Shown here piece after piece: positions 1-7,813 of a DNA stretch of 14,083 nt (its first letter is position 1; each line of letters starts with the position of its first letter). Source of the DNA: Rubrivirga sp. (GTDB lineage Bacteria > Bacteroidota > Rhodothermia > Rhodothermales > Rubricoccaceae). The translations under genes were made by a program, and so were the position numbers. Location: the NCBI GenBank assembly GCA_012269805.1, contig JAAXJP010000435.1, positions 1 to 14,083 of the forward strand, in the 5' to 3' direction. The notes beneath the pieces were generated by a model. That model was not told where the DNA came from, did not search any database, and worked only from the letters and a program-made list of their open reading frames with translations.

Positions 1-130
1 GTGGAGGGGCGGAACGGGGCGGGCCCGGCGGAAAGTACGCGTGGGGTGGCCGTTCCTCCCCGGGCGCTCCCTTCGGCCTTTCGAACGAGCGCCTCGGCGC
101 CTCACCTTCCGGCACCCTGCTCACGCCCCG

Positions 131-517
131 ATGCGCACGCTCGCCCTGGCCCTCCTCCTCCCCCTCGCTGCCTGCGACTCGGTCGAGGCGACGTACCCCG
201 GCCCCGGCGAGTACGCAGAGGTGGCCCTCGACCAGCTCCTCGCCGCCGATCCCGGCCGGTACAACCTCCACGCGTCGGTCGCCGAGGTCCGGCCCTGCCC
301 CCGAGACCAGCTGATCCTGTGCGCGGCCGAGGCGACGCTCGTGCTCGCCGCCGAGTACCCGGTCCCCCCCGACCCGGTGTCCCTCGGCGTCCACGTCCCG
401 GTCGACGCGCCCGACCAGTTCCGCGTCGGGCGCCGGGGGACGTTCTCCCTCGAGCTCCAGCGCTCGCCGTCCGGGACCGAACCGACGTTCACACTCCTGG
501 GCTACGCGCTGGACTGA
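131..517 (+). CDS. Small putative lipoprotein of unknown function
   Basis: The product is 128 residues. It opens with a short hydrophobic signal ending in a lipobox (L-A-A-C, Cys15), so it is probably lipid-anchored and exported. The mature part has no family I recognise. It contains three more cysteines or short beta-like stretches around residues 55-80 (Pro-Cys-Pro and Leu-Cys-Ala-Ala), and a C-terminal half that reads like a small beta domain. The ATG at 131 is chosen because it starts the signal directly; an in-frame ATG at 41 would place about 30 Arg/Pro-rich residues before the signal. The start is preceded by a C-rich tract with no Shine-Dalgarno. Its last 29 bases overlap the 3' end of the convergent histidine kinase gene. 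Function is unknown; the coding call rests on the signal and frame. Confidence 0.72.
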   Translation: MRTLALALLLPLAACDSVEATYPGPGEYAEVALDQLLAADPGRYNLHASVAEVRPCPRDQLILCAAEATLVLAAEYPVPPDPVSLGVHVPVDAPDQFRVGRRGTFSLELQRSPSGTEPTFTLLGYALD

Positions 518-2003
518 GCGGGAGCGCCAACCGGAACGTCGTCCCGTCGCCCAGAGCGCTCTCAACCGACAGCGTCCCACCGTGCGCCTCGGCGACGGCC
601 CGCGCGATGGCGAGCCCGAGGCCGGTGCCCGTCCCGCGCGTCCGCGGCCCCTCGCCGCGGTAGTACCGCTCGAACACGTGCTCCAGCACGTCCGGTGTGA
701 TGCCCTCGCCGGTGTCGGCCACGGACAGCACGACCAACCCGGCGTCGGTCTCGACCGAGGCTCCGAGGCGGACGGTGCCGCCGGCCGGCGTGTGGCGCCG
801 CGCGTTGTCGAGCAGGTTCGAGAGCGCCCGGACGAGCCGGGCCCCGTCGGCCTCGACGATTGGCAGGCCGGCCGGGGCGCCGACCTCGAACGCGACGCCC
901 TCGGCGTCGAAGGCGCGCGCGTGCTGGCGTCCCACGTCGCGGACCAGCTCGCCGACCGGCACGGGCCCGAGGCGGAGCGCCTGGTCGGGCCGGTCGAGGA
1001 CCGACAGCTCGAACAGGGCGGCGACGAGCGCGGCGGCGCCTTCCGCCTGGCGGCGCGCAGCGCCGACGGCGTCGGTCACGTCGTCGGCCCGCCCTTCGCC
1101 GGCGAATCGCTCGGCCTCGTCGAGCGTGACGCGGAGCGCGGCGAGCGGCGTCCGAAGGTCGTGCCCGACGTTGGCGACGAGCTCGCGGCGGAGCCGGTCG
1201 GTGTCGCGGAGCGACTGGATGCTCGCCTCGACGCGCGCCGCCATCTCGTTGACGGCCCGGGCCAGCCGGCCCAGCTCGTCGTCGCCCGCCTCGGGCAGCC
1301 GGTCGGCGTAGTCGCCCTCGCCGAGCCGCTCGACGCGCCGCGTGACGTCGCGGACCGGCCGGAGGAGCCGCGACGCGAAGAGCGCGCCGAGGAGGAGCGC
1401 CAGCGCCACGGCCACGAGGACCGTCACGGCGGTCGCCTGCCAGAACGCGCGCAGGGTCCCCGCCCGCTCCTCGGCGACGGTCTCTGCGAGCGGGCGGACG
1501 AGGAGCGCGCCGGCCGGGAGCCCGTCGGGCGCGAGGATCGGGGCGAGCCCCCACCCCCCGCCGGGCGCGTCGAGCTCGACGGCCACGCGGCCCGCGTCGA
1601 GCGCGTCGAGCGCGCCGGCCGGAACGTCGGGCGCCGCCCCCTCACCGAACGTCTCCACGGGGGCGCCGGCCTCGTCGAGGAGCGCCAGGGGATCGGGGAA
1701 CCGCGTCCCCAGGTCCGACCGGAGCCGGTCGCCGATCTCGACGGTCCCGAACGGGCCGATCTCGGCGCGCGCCTCGACCTCCTCCGCGACGGCGTCGAGG
1801 CGGAGGCGGAGCGTCCCGGCCAACAACTCCGCGCTCCGGCCCTGCGCGAACACGCCGCTCAGCACCACCGCCAGCAGCGCCGTCGCGACCTGCGCCCCGA
1901 CCAGGACGCCGGCGACCCGCCAGAACAGCGTCCGGGACGGCGGACGCTGGACCGCGGACGGCGGTCCGCCCGAACCTCCCGGTGGTCCGTGGTCCGTGGT
2001 CAG
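489..2003 (-). CDS. Membrane sensor histidine kinase, start codon uncertain
   Basis: This is a class I two-component sensor kinase that autophosphorylates on His and passes phosphate to the adjacent regulator. Numbered from a CTG at 2003, it has a first membrane helix at about 25-53, an extracytoplasmic sensor region at 54-185, a second helix at 188-210, HAMP at 205-260, and HisKA with the phospho-acceptor His281 in GHDLRTPL. The HATPase domain has an N box (NLLDN, about 396-400), DTGEGI (430-435) and GTGLGLAI (458-465). No ATG, GTG or TTG lies in frame before helix 1. The CTG at 2003 overlaps the regulator stop (CTGA), which would suit coupling; another CTG lies at 1928. The first standard start, GTG at 1868, would delete half of helix 1. 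Identity is sure; the 5' end is not. Confidence 0.88.
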   Translation of the reverse strand: MTTDHGPPGGSGGPPSAVQRPPSRTLFWRVAGVLVGAQVATALLAVVLSGVFAQGRSAELLAGTLRLRLDAVAEEVEARAEIGPFGTVEIGDRLRSDLGTRFPDPLALLDEAGAPVETFGEGAAPDVPAGALDALDAGRVAVELDAPGGGWGLAPILAPDGLPAGALLVRPLAETVAEERAGTLRAFWQATAVTVLVAVALALLLGALFASRLLRPVRDVTRRVERLGEGDYADRLPEAGDDELGRLARAVNEMAARVEASIQSLRDTDRLRRELVANVGHDLRTPLAALRVTLDEAERFAGEGRADDVTDAVGAARRQAEGAAALVAALFELSVLDRPDQALRLGPVPVGELVRDVGRQHARAFDAEGVAFEVGAPAGLPIVEADGARLVRALSNLLDNARRHTPAGGTVRLGASVETDAGLVVLSVADTGEGITPDVLEHVFERYYRGEGPRTRGTGTGLGLAIARAVAEAHGGTLSVESALGDGTTFRLALPLSPARSPGV

Positions 2004-2008
2004 TGGTC
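1935..2008. repeat. Heptanucleotide repeat array, consensus GGWCNGY
   Basis: On the + strand, five consecutive 7-base units run from 1935 to 1969 (GGACGGC, GGACGCT, GGACCGC, GGACGGC, GGTCCGC). A 14-base spacer follows, which is exactly two unit lengths. Then come GGTCCGT twice, GGTCAGT and a partial GGTC, from 1984 to 2008. The whole array stays in one 7-base register. It covers the stop codon of the response regulator and the first codons of the histidine kinase. The GGTCAGT unit supplies the regulator's TGA on the minus strand. Confidence 0.8.
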
Positions 2009-2725
2009 TTCCCCGCTGAACTTGTACCCCACGCCCCAGACCGTCCGGACGTGCTGCGGGTCGCCCGGGTCCGCCTCGATCTTGGCGCGGAGGCGCTGGA
2101 CGTGGCTGTCGATCGTCCGGTCGTAGCCCTCGTACGAGATGTCCCAGATCTGCTGGAGCAGCTGGCTGCGCGTGAACGGGCGGTCCGGGTGCTGCGCGAG
2201 AAACAGCAGGAGGTCGAACTCCCGGACCGTCAGGTGGACCGGCTCCCCCCGGACCGTGACCTCCCGCCGGACCGGGTCGATGGTCAGCTCCCCGGCCGTG
2301 ATCGGCTCTTCCCCGTCGGCCACCGGGCCGCTCGCGAGCTGCTCCCGGACGGTCCGCACGCGGCGGAGCGCGGCGCGGATGCGGGCGACGACCTCCTGCA
2401 GGCTGAACGGCTTCGTGACGTAGTCGTCGGCCCCGACCTCCAGGCCCACGACGCGGTCGAGCTCGTCGGCCCGGGCCGTGAGCATGAGGATGTAAAGGAG
2501 GGGGTGCTCGGCGCGGAGGCGGCGGCACACCTCGACGCCGTCGAGGCCGGGCAGCATCACGTCGAGGACCACGAGGTCCGGCACGTTCTCCTGGACCGCG
2601 GAGAGCGCGTCGGGGCCAGTGGCGGCCGTGGCGACCTCGTAGCCGGCGTCCGAGAGGCGGCGGGCGAGCGTCTGGCGGAGGTCGTCGTCGTCCTCGACGA
2701 CGAGGAGGGAGGCGGGGGACATCAT
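2000..2725 (-). CDS. OmpR/PhoB-family response regulator
   Basis: The product is 241 residues, the usual length for this family. The receiver domain (about 5-118) has the acidic cluster at 11-15, phospho-acceptor Asp55 in VVLDVMLPG, Thr83 and Lys105 in YVTKPF. The winged-helix DNA-binding domain (about 140-236) has a probable recognition helix at 201-217 (YDRTIDSHVQRLRAK) and ends in the usual VGYKF. It should bind DNA when phosphorylated by the kinase encoded directly downstream. The start is ATG-ATG at 2725/2722; an in-frame upstream ATG at 2983 would add about 86 residues unrelated to the family and run into the divergent gene. The stop TGA lies inside the heptad repeat array. Target genes are not visible. 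Confidence 0.95.
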   Translation of the reverse strand: MMSPASLLVVEDDDDLRQTLARRLSDAGYEVATAATGPDALSAVQENVPDLVVLDVMLPGLDGVEVCRRLRAEHPLLYILMLTARADELDRVVGLEVGADDYVTKPFSLQEVVARIRAALRRVRTVREQLASGPVADGEEPITAGELTIDPVRREVTVRGEPVHLTVREFDLLLFLAQHPDRPFTRSQLLQQIWDISYEGYDRTIDSHVQRLRAKIEADPGDPQHVRTVWGVGYKFSGEDH

Positions 2726-2858
2726 GCGCGGGGTGACGCCGAAAGCTAGGCGCGGGTCCCCGTCCGTGGGCGGAGGCGCACAAGCGGGACGGAGTCGCCA
2801 CGGTTCTGTGACACGGCCCGCCGCGCCGATGCGTTCTTGACCCTGCTTCCCCCCGCCC
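2726..2858. promoter_or_regulatory. Divergent intergenic region, probable promoters
   Basis: This 133-base gap separates the divergently transcribed response regulator (-) and the secreted protein/DUF1800/DUF1501 genes (+), so both promoters should lie here. I could not pick out a convincing -7/-33 pair. Placement rests on gene orientation only. Confidence 0.35.
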
Positions 2859-3545
2859 ATGCGCCTCGCCCTTGCCCTGCTCCTCCTCGTCGCGGCCCCC
2901 GCGCTCGCCCAGCCCTCGGCGTCGTCCGTCGTCGAGGCGTGGCGGGCGGACTGGCGGCAGGCCGCGCAGGGCGTCGCCGGCATCGACGCGCGGGAAGAGG
3001 CCGAGTGGACGATCGACGGGCCCCGCGGGCGGACGGTCGTCGAGGCCGACGGGCGGATTCGCTACACACGGGGCCGCCCCGAGCGCGACCTCGACCGCGT
3101 CCGCGTCAACGGGCGCGACGTGCCGCCCGACCGCGGGCGCGGCCAGGGGCAGCGCTGGCAGCGGGCGGTCGGCCCCGCCGGGCGCGAGGTCCACGCCCCG
3201 CCGCCCCTGCCCGTCGCCCTCCTCGGCTCCGCGGAGCCCGACCGGGTCGAGGCCGACCGTGAGGGCGGCGTGGCGGCGTGGCGGGTCGCCTTCGACGCAC
3301 GGGTGGGCCGGGCCGAGGCGTGGTTCACGCGGTCCGGCGCGCCCCGCCTCCTGCGGCTTCGGGTCGAGGGCGACCGGCCTCGGGGCGGGCGGTTTACGCA
3401 CGACGTGCGGTACGCGCGCGTCCGCGGGCTCGACCTGCCCGCCCGGTCCCAGACCACGTTCACCGTCCGCCAGCGGCGTCGGCTCCGCAACTACCTCGTG
3501 ACCCTCCGGGCCGACGCGACATACACCGATCACACCCTCCGCTAG
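2859..3545 (+). CDS. Secreted protein of unknown function, first gene of the DUF1800/DUF1501 cluster
   Basis: The 228-residue product has a clear signal peptide (hydrophobic 3-16, probable cleavage after Ala17 in A-L-A/Q) and no lipobox Cys, so it should be periplasmic or outer-membrane associated. The remainder is Arg-rich and dominated by alternating beta-like segments, for example AWRVAFDARVGRAEAWFT and RVEGDRPRGG. This is loosely reminiscent of LolA/LolB-type half-barrels, but no diagnostic motif is visible and I do not assign it. A Pro/Arg-rich low-complexity stretch lies around 97-118. ATG at 2859 starts the signal directly. The next gene begins 3 bases after its stop, implying co-transcription and probably translational coupling with the DUF1800 gene. 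Confidence 0.8.
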   Translation: MRLALALLLLVAAPALAQPSASSVVEAWRADWRQAAQGVAGIDAREEAEWTIDGPRGRTVVEADGRIRYTRGRPERDLDRVRVNGRDVPPDRGRGQGQRWQRAVGPAGREVHAPPPLPVALLGSAEPDRVEADREGGVAAWRVAFDARVGRAEAWFTRSGAPRLLRLRVEGDRPRGGRFTHDVRYARVRGLDLPARSQTTFTVRQRRRLRNYLVTLRADATYTDHTLR

Positions 3546-3548
3546 TCC

Positions 3549-5297
3549 ATGCGGCGCGCCCCCCCCCTCCCGTACGCCCAAGCCGGCCTCTCCGACGAGG
3601 CCGCCGCCGCGCACGCGCTGAACCGGCTCGCCTTTGGCCCTCGGCCCGGCGAGGCCGCCGAGGTCGCCCGGCGCGGCGTCGAGTCCTGGGTCGACGAGCA
3701 GCTGGCCCCGCCCGCCTCGGACCCCGACCTCGACCGGCGGCTCGCCGACCTCGACCTTCTCGCGTGGACCACCGAGGAGATCACGTCGCGCTACCTCACG
3801 CCCGCGTTCGCGCTGCGCCGGGCCGTCGCCGAGGGCGCCGTGCCCGAGGGCTACGGCCCGCGCGACGCCGAGGTCCGCGACCGGCTTCGGGCGTGGATGG
3901 ACCAGCGCCAGATCCGGAGCGTCGCCGAGCTCCGGCGCGACCTCATCCGCGCCAAGCTGACGCGGGCCGTCCACGCGCGCGCCCAGCTCCGCGAGGTGCT
4001 CACCGATTTCTGGTTCAACCACTTCAACGTCGACGGGCGCGGCGGGCAGATCCTCACCGTCCCGACGTACGAGCGCGACGCGATCCGGGCGCACGTCTTC
4101 GGCCGGTTCCGCGACCTCCTCGGCGCGACGGCCCGCCACCCGGCGATGCTGACGTACCTCGACAACTGGCAGTCGCGCGCGCCGTCGGGCACGCCCGTCG
4201 CGTTCGGGCGCGCGCCGCGGCGGGGCGGGATCAACGAGAACTACGGGCGCGAGTTGCTGGAGCTGCACACGCTCGGCGTCGACGGCGGGTACTCGCAGGC
4301 CGACGTGGTCGCCGTCGCGCGGGCGTTCACCGGCTGGTCCGTGATCCCGAACCGCGGCGACCCCGACGCCATGGAGCAGGTCGAGACCGGCCTCGCCCGG
4401 CTCGAGTCGCGCGGCGCCCCGCTCGTGCGCGACGGCCTGTTCGTGTTCCGCCCGAACTGGCACGACGCCGCGCCCAAGACGGTCCTCGGCCGGGCGCTCC
4501 CCGGCGGCCGTGGGATCGAGGACGGCGAGGACGTGCTCGACCTCCTGGCGGCGCACGAGGCCACCGCGTCCCTCATCGCCCACAAGCTGGCCGTCCGGTT
4601 CGTCGACGACGACCCCGACGAGGGGCTCGTCGGCCGGCTGGCGGACGCCTTCCGCCGGACCGACGGCGATCTGGGGGCCGTGATGCGCGCGCTGGTCGCA
4701 GACCGCGCGTTCTGGGACGCCGCGCGCTCGGGCCCCGACGGCGCGCCGTCGAAGGTCAAGACGCCGTTCGAGTTCGTCGCCAGCGCAGCCCGCGCGACGG
4801 GCGCCGACGTCGAGGACGTCCGCGGGATCCTCGGGCCGCTCCGCGACATGGGCGAGCCGCCGTTCCACGCCGAGCCGCCGACCGGCTTCCCCGACCACGC
4901 CGCCGCCTGGGTCAACGCCGGCCTGCTCCTCACCCGGATGAACCTCGGCCTCCGGCTCGCCGCCGGCCGCGTCCGCGGCGCCCGGCCCGACCTCGACGCG
5001 CTCACTGGCGGTCGCCAACCCGAGTCCGTCGACGCCGCGCTGCGGACCTACGTCGGCGCGCTCCTCCCCGGCCGTGACCCGGAGCCCACGGTCGCGCTCC
5101 TCCGGCCGATCGTCCGCGAGCCCGCCTTCGCCCGGCGCGTCGCCGAGGCGGCCACCCGCGCCGAGGCCGAGACGGCTCCGGCCCTCGACGACGACGGCGT
5201 GTTCGCCGAAACCGCCGACGCGCCGCTCGACGCCGACGACACGGCGGCGTTCGTGGTCGGGGTCGTCCTCGGCTCGCCCGCCTTCCAGCGCCAGTAG
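3549..5297 (+). CDS. DUF1800 family protein
   Basis: The product is 582 residues and matches the DUF1800 family from recognised motifs: an N-terminal HALNRLAFGPRPGE (22-35), LTDFWFNHFNV (151-161), GGINENYGRELLELHTLGV (226-244), GGYSQADVVAVARAFTGW (246-263), and the HDAAPKTVLG and AHKLAVRFV segments (305-314, 344-352). The molecular function of this family is not established. It is habitually encoded next to DUF1501 proteins, as here. No signal peptide or membrane segment is obvious, although its partner carries an export signal, so localisation is open. The ATG lies 3 bases after the preceding stop, and the following DUF1501 gene starts 12 bases after this stop. The three read as one operon. 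Confidence 0.95.
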   Translation: MRRAPPLPYAQAGLSDEAAAAHALNRLAFGPRPGEAAEVARRGVESWVDEQLAPPASDPDLDRRLADLDLLAWTTEEITSRYLTPAFALRRAVAEGAVPEGYGPRDAEVRDRLRAWMDQRQIRSVAELRRDLIRAKLTRAVHARAQLREVLTDFWFNHFNVDGRGGQILTVPTYERDAIRAHVFGRFRDLLGATARHPAMLTYLDNWQSRAPSGTPVAFGRAPRRGGINENYGRELLELHTLGVDGGYSQADVVAVARAFTGWSVIPNRGDPDAMEQVETGLARLESRGAPLVRDGLFVFRPNWHDAAPKTVLGRALPGGRGIEDGEDVLDLLAAHEATASLIAHKLAVRFVDDDPDEGLVGRLADAFRRTDGDLGAVMRALVADRAFWDAARSGPDGAPSKVKTPFEFVASAARATGADVEDVRGILGPLRDMGEPPFHAEPPTGFPDHAAAWVNAGLLLTRMNLGLRLAAGRVRGARPDLDALTGGRQPESVDAALRTYVGALLPGRDPEPTVALLRPIVREPAFARRVAEAATRAEAETAPALDDDGVFAETADAPLDADDTAAFVVGVVLGSPAFQRQ

Positions 5298-5309
5298 CCC
5301 CGCGCCCCC

Positions 5310-6551
5310 ATGCTCTCTCGTCGCGCCTTCCTCTCCTCGGGCGGCCTCGCCCTGCTCGCCACCGGCGTCGGCGGCGTGCCGTCGTTCCTGACCCGGGCCG
5401 CCTCGGCGACGCCGTCGGCCCTCTTCCGCCGCCGGAAGGTGCTGGTCACCGTGTTCCAGCGTGGGGCGATGGACGGGCTCGCCGCGGTCCAGCCGCTGTC
5501 GGACCCCCACCTGGCCCGCCTCCGCCCGACGCTCGCGCTCGACCCGCAGCGCCAGCTCCTCGACCTCGACGGGCGCTACGGTCTCCACCCCGCCCTCTCC
5601 CCTTTCGCCGACCTGTACCGCGAGGGCCGGCTCGGCGTCGTCCACGGCGTCGGCTCGCCGGTCGCGACGCGGTCGCACTTCGACGCGCAGGACTTTATGG
5701 AGACCGGCCGCCCCGGCGACAAGCGCGCCGACACGGGCTGGCTCAACCGCGCGACCGGCCTCCTCGGCCACGAGCCCGCGACGCCGTTCCAGGCCGTCGC
5801 CCTTACGCCCGCGCTGCCGTTGTCGCTCCGGGGCCAGGCGCCCGCGCTGGCGGTCGCCAAGCTGGAGGACTTCGGCGTGCTCGCGCCGGGCGCCCTCGCC
5901 GCGACGGGCGAGAGCCTCGAGGCCCTCTATGCCGAGACGGCCGGCGACCTCCTCAGCGACGCGGGCCGCGAGGGGCTCGACGCCGCGCGCCTGCTCGACG
6001 AGGCCCGCCTCGACCGGTACCGCCCCGAGAACGGCGCCGAGTACCCGCGCTCGGAGCTCGGCGAGAGCCTTCGCCAGATCGCCCAGCTCGTCAAGGCCGA
6101 CGTCGGGCTCGAGGTCGCCTTCGCGGAGGCCGGCGGGTGGGACACCCACGCCCGCCAGGGCAGCGACACCGGCTCGTTCGCCCGCCGCGCCGCCGACCTC
6201 GCTCGGAGCGTCGCCGCGTTCTGGACCGACCTCGAACGTTTCCAGGACGACGTCGTGGTCCTCACCATGACCGAGTTCGGCCGGACGGTCGCCGAGAACG
6301 GGACGGGCGGGACCGACCACGGCCGGGCCTCGGCCATGTTCGTCCTCGGCAATGCCGTCTGCGGCGGCGAGGTGCACGGCCAGCCGCTCGCGCTCGACCC
6401 CGACGCCCTCGAGGACGGCCGCGACCTGCCCGTCACGACCGACTTCCGAGCGCTCTTCGCGGGCGTCGCCGGCCCGCACCTCGGGATCGCGACGGGCGAC
6501 GCCCTCTTCCCCGGCTGGTCCGGCCAGCCGATCGAGATCGTCCGCTCGTAG
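5310..6551 (+). CDS. DUF1501 family protein with Tat-type signal
   Basis: The 413-residue product begins with a twin-arginine export signal (SRRAFLSSGG at 3-12, hydrophobic stretch 11-24, Ala-rich cleavage region about 29-35), so it is probably exported folded. The rest fits DUF1501, which belongs to the alkaline-phosphatase/sulfatase-like fold group. Visible motifs are FQRGAMDGL (49-57), RSHFDAQDFMETG (121-133), AGGWDTH (274-280), LTMTEFGRT (318-326) and GGTDHG (333-338). The Asp and His residues in the last three are candidate metal or active-site positions. Substrate is unknown. It is the last gene of the likely three-gene operon and is followed by a hairpin. Confidence 0.95.
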   Translation: MLSRRAFLSSGGLALLATGVGGVPSFLTRAASATPSALFRRRKVLVTVFQRGAMDGLAAVQPLSDPHLARLRPTLALDPQRQLLDLDGRYGLHPALSPFADLYREGRLGVVHGVGSPVATRSHFDAQDFMETGRPGDKRADTGWLNRATGLLGHEPATPFQAVALTPALPLSLRGQAPALAVAKLEDFGVLAPGALAATGESLEALYAETAGDLLSDAGREGLDAARLLDEARLDRYRPENGAEYPRSELGESLRQIAQLVKADVGLEVAFAEAGGWDTHARQGSDTGSFARRAADLARSVAAFWTDLERFQDDVVVLTMTEFGRTVAENGTGGTDHGRASAMFVLGNAVCGGEVHGQPLALDPDALEDGRDLPVTTDFRALFAGVAGPHLGIATGDALFPGWSGQPIEIVRS

Positions 6552-6606
6552 GGCCGTCTTCGACCGGAAGGGCAGCTCGCCGAGTCGCCCTCACACCACC
6601 CCGGGT

Positions 6607-6632
6607 CGCCCGCCGCGGCGCCGAGGCGGGCG
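6607..6632. terminator. Hairpin between convergent genes, possible bidirectional terminator
   Basis: CGCCCGCC (6607-6614) pairs perfectly with GGCGGGCG (6625-6632) around a 10-base loop. It sits between the 3' ends of the DUF1501 gene and hisI. There is no T-tract on either side. The right arm is part of a 12-mer, GAGGCGGGCGGG, that recurs in the hairpin at 7815-7844. Confidence 0.5.
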
Positions 6633-6639
6633 GGGGCGG

Positions 6640-7029
6640 CTACTTGTAAACCGAGTCGGCGTCGAAGACCGGGTCGCCGACCGTCTCGAGCTCGCCGTCC
6701 TCGACACGGCGGTAAAAGCAGCTCCGGTGGCCCGTGTGGCACGCGGCCCCGCCGACCTGCTCGATCCGGAACAGGAGCGCGTCGCCGTCGCAGTCGACGT
6801 AGGCCGACTTGACCTTCTGGACGTTCCCACTCGTCTCCCCCTTTTTCCAGACCTTCTGGCGCGAGCGGCTCCAGTACGTCATGACGCCCGTCTCGAGCGT
6901 CATCTGAAGCGTCTCGCGGTTCATGTAGGCGAGCATCAGCACGTCGCCGGTGGCGTCGTCCTGGGCGATGGCGGCGACGAGCCCGTCGTCGTTGAAGGTG
7001 GCGGCGTCGAGGAGCGGCTGGAGGTCCAT
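6640..7029 (-). CDS. hisI: Phosphoribosyl-AMP cyclohydrolase HisI
   Basis: This 129-residue enzyme opens the adenine ring of phosphoribosyl-AMP to give ProFAR, the third step of histidine synthesis, in the cytoplasm. Family motifs are all present: [11 protein letters not shown] (32-42), [18 protein letters not shown] (52-69), the Mg-binding DCDGD (79-83), and Zn ligand Cys80 together with Cys97 and Cys104 in [12 protein letters not shown]. It ends after the HisI domain, so it is the monofunctional form with no HisE (pyrophosphohydrolase) domain. ATG at 7029 gives the normal family N terminus; an in-frame start at 7155 would add 42 non-homologous residues. No other histidine gene is in the window, so here it is isolated from any his operon. 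Confidence 0.97.
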   Translation of the reverse strand: MDLQPLLDAATFNDDGLVAAIAQDDATGDVLMLAYMNRETLQMTLETGVMTYWSRSRQKVWKKGETSGNVQKVKSAYVDCDGDALLFRIEQVGGAACHTGHRSCFYRRVEDGELETVGDPVFDADSVYK

Positions 7030-7153
7030 CGGAGTGCGGAGGGAAATGGTGAGGCGGAAGGTGCGTCCTCGGAGCCCAATTCGGGGAGGAAAACGCGGGA
7101 AGGTCCGGGTTGGCGACGATCTTTCGGGGCGCTCCGTGCTCCCCCCCTGCCCC
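7030..7153. promoter_or_regulatory. Divergent intergenic region between hisI and lipoprotein gene
   Basis: This 124-base gap lies between divergent starts, so it should hold both promoters and the hisI leader. I saw no attenuator-like His codon run, riboswitch or convincing promoter hexamers. The base composition is lower in GC and richer in A-tracts (GGAAA, GGAAAA) than the flanking genes. Confidence 0.35.
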
Positions 7154-7813
7154 ATGCGCGCCGTCCTGTTCGCCCTCTCCCTCTCGCTCGCGGCCTGCCG
7201 GCCAGACGCCGCCGAGCCCGAGGCCCCGCCCGCGGCCCCGACCTACGCGGGCGACTTTACCCCGATCGACGACGGCACGGCCGTCACGGGCTTCGCCGCG
7301 TTCCGCGACACGCTCCGCGCGGTCGTCGCCCGCCGCGACACGGCCGCTCTCCTGGACCTCGTCGCCGCCGACGCGCGCCTCTCGTTCGGCGACGGCGCGG
7401 GCGGTCCCGAGGAGTTCGCGCAGACGTGGTTCGAGGCGTCACCCGAGGAGCCCGTCTGGACGGTTCTCGACCATGTTCTCGACAACGGGAGCGTCGAGGA
7501 GGACGGGGCGGTCGTCGCCCCGTTCGTCGCCGGGTTCTGGCCCGACACGCTCGACCCGTACTCGACCGTCGTGGTCGCCGGGCGCGACGTCCCGGCGTAC
7601 GACCGGCCCGACGGCGCCGAGGTCGCCCGGCTCTCCGCCATCGCCCTTCCCGCGACGGCACCTGGCGACGAGGGCTGGCACCCGGTCACCCTCCCCGACG
7701 GCACCGGCGCGGTCGTCGCGGCCGACGCGGCCCTCAGCCCGGTCGGCTACCGCGCCACGTTCTGGGACGACGGCGACGGCTGGCGCCTCCGCTCGTTCCT
7801 CACCGGCGACTGA
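7154..7813 (+). CDS. Putative lipoprotein with possible SH3-like C-terminal domain
   Basis: The 219-residue product has a lipoprotein signal with lipobox L-A-A-C (Cys15), followed by an Ala/Pro/Glu linker (16-30). Residues 45-115 look like a small helical/cone-shaped domain ([30 protein letters not shown]), reminiscent of SnoaL/DUF4440-type or DUF-like folds. Residues 137-193 have the pattern of a bacterial SH3-like repeat: [18 protein letters not shown], then an alternating stretch and [16 protein letters not shown]. The tail (195-216) is another beta hairpin. It is probably membrane-anchored facing the periplasm. Both domain calls are by eye. The ATG at 7154 starts the signal. The stop overlaps the end of the convergent methyltransferase gene by 14 bases. 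Confidence 0.85.
   Translation: MRAVLFALSLSLAACRPDAAEPEAPPAAPTYAGDFTPIDDGTAVTGFAAFRDTLRAVVARRDTAALLDLVAADARLSFGDGAGGPEEFAQTWFEASPEEPVWTVLDHVLDNGSVEEDGAVVAPFVAGFWPDTLDPYSTVVVAGRDVPAYDRPDGAEVARLSAIALPATAPGDEGWHPVTLPDGTGAVVAADAALSPVGYRATFWDDGDGWRLRSFLTGD

Noticed and set aside
489..1868. Histidine kinase starting at GTG 1868
   Set aside because: It would begin in the middle of the first membrane helix and leave the sensor region without its N-terminal anchor.
2000..2983. Response regulator starting at an ATG at 2983
   Set aside because: The extra 86 residues are unlike the family and would overlap the divergent secreted-protein gene. ATG at 2725 gives the standard receiver N terminus.
489..6479. 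A continuous minus-strand open frame of about 2000 codons
   Set aside because: Only its last 504 codons (the histidine kinase) look like a protein. The rest is Arg/Gly/Ala/Glu-rich and antisense to the regulator frame, the secreted protein, DUF1800 and DUF1501. In very GC-rich genes the antisense frame opposite strong third-position GC is often stop-free.
6640..7155. hisI starting at 7155
   Set aside because: The added 42 residues are Arg/Pro-rich and non-homologous, and the start would collide with the divergent lipoprotein start.
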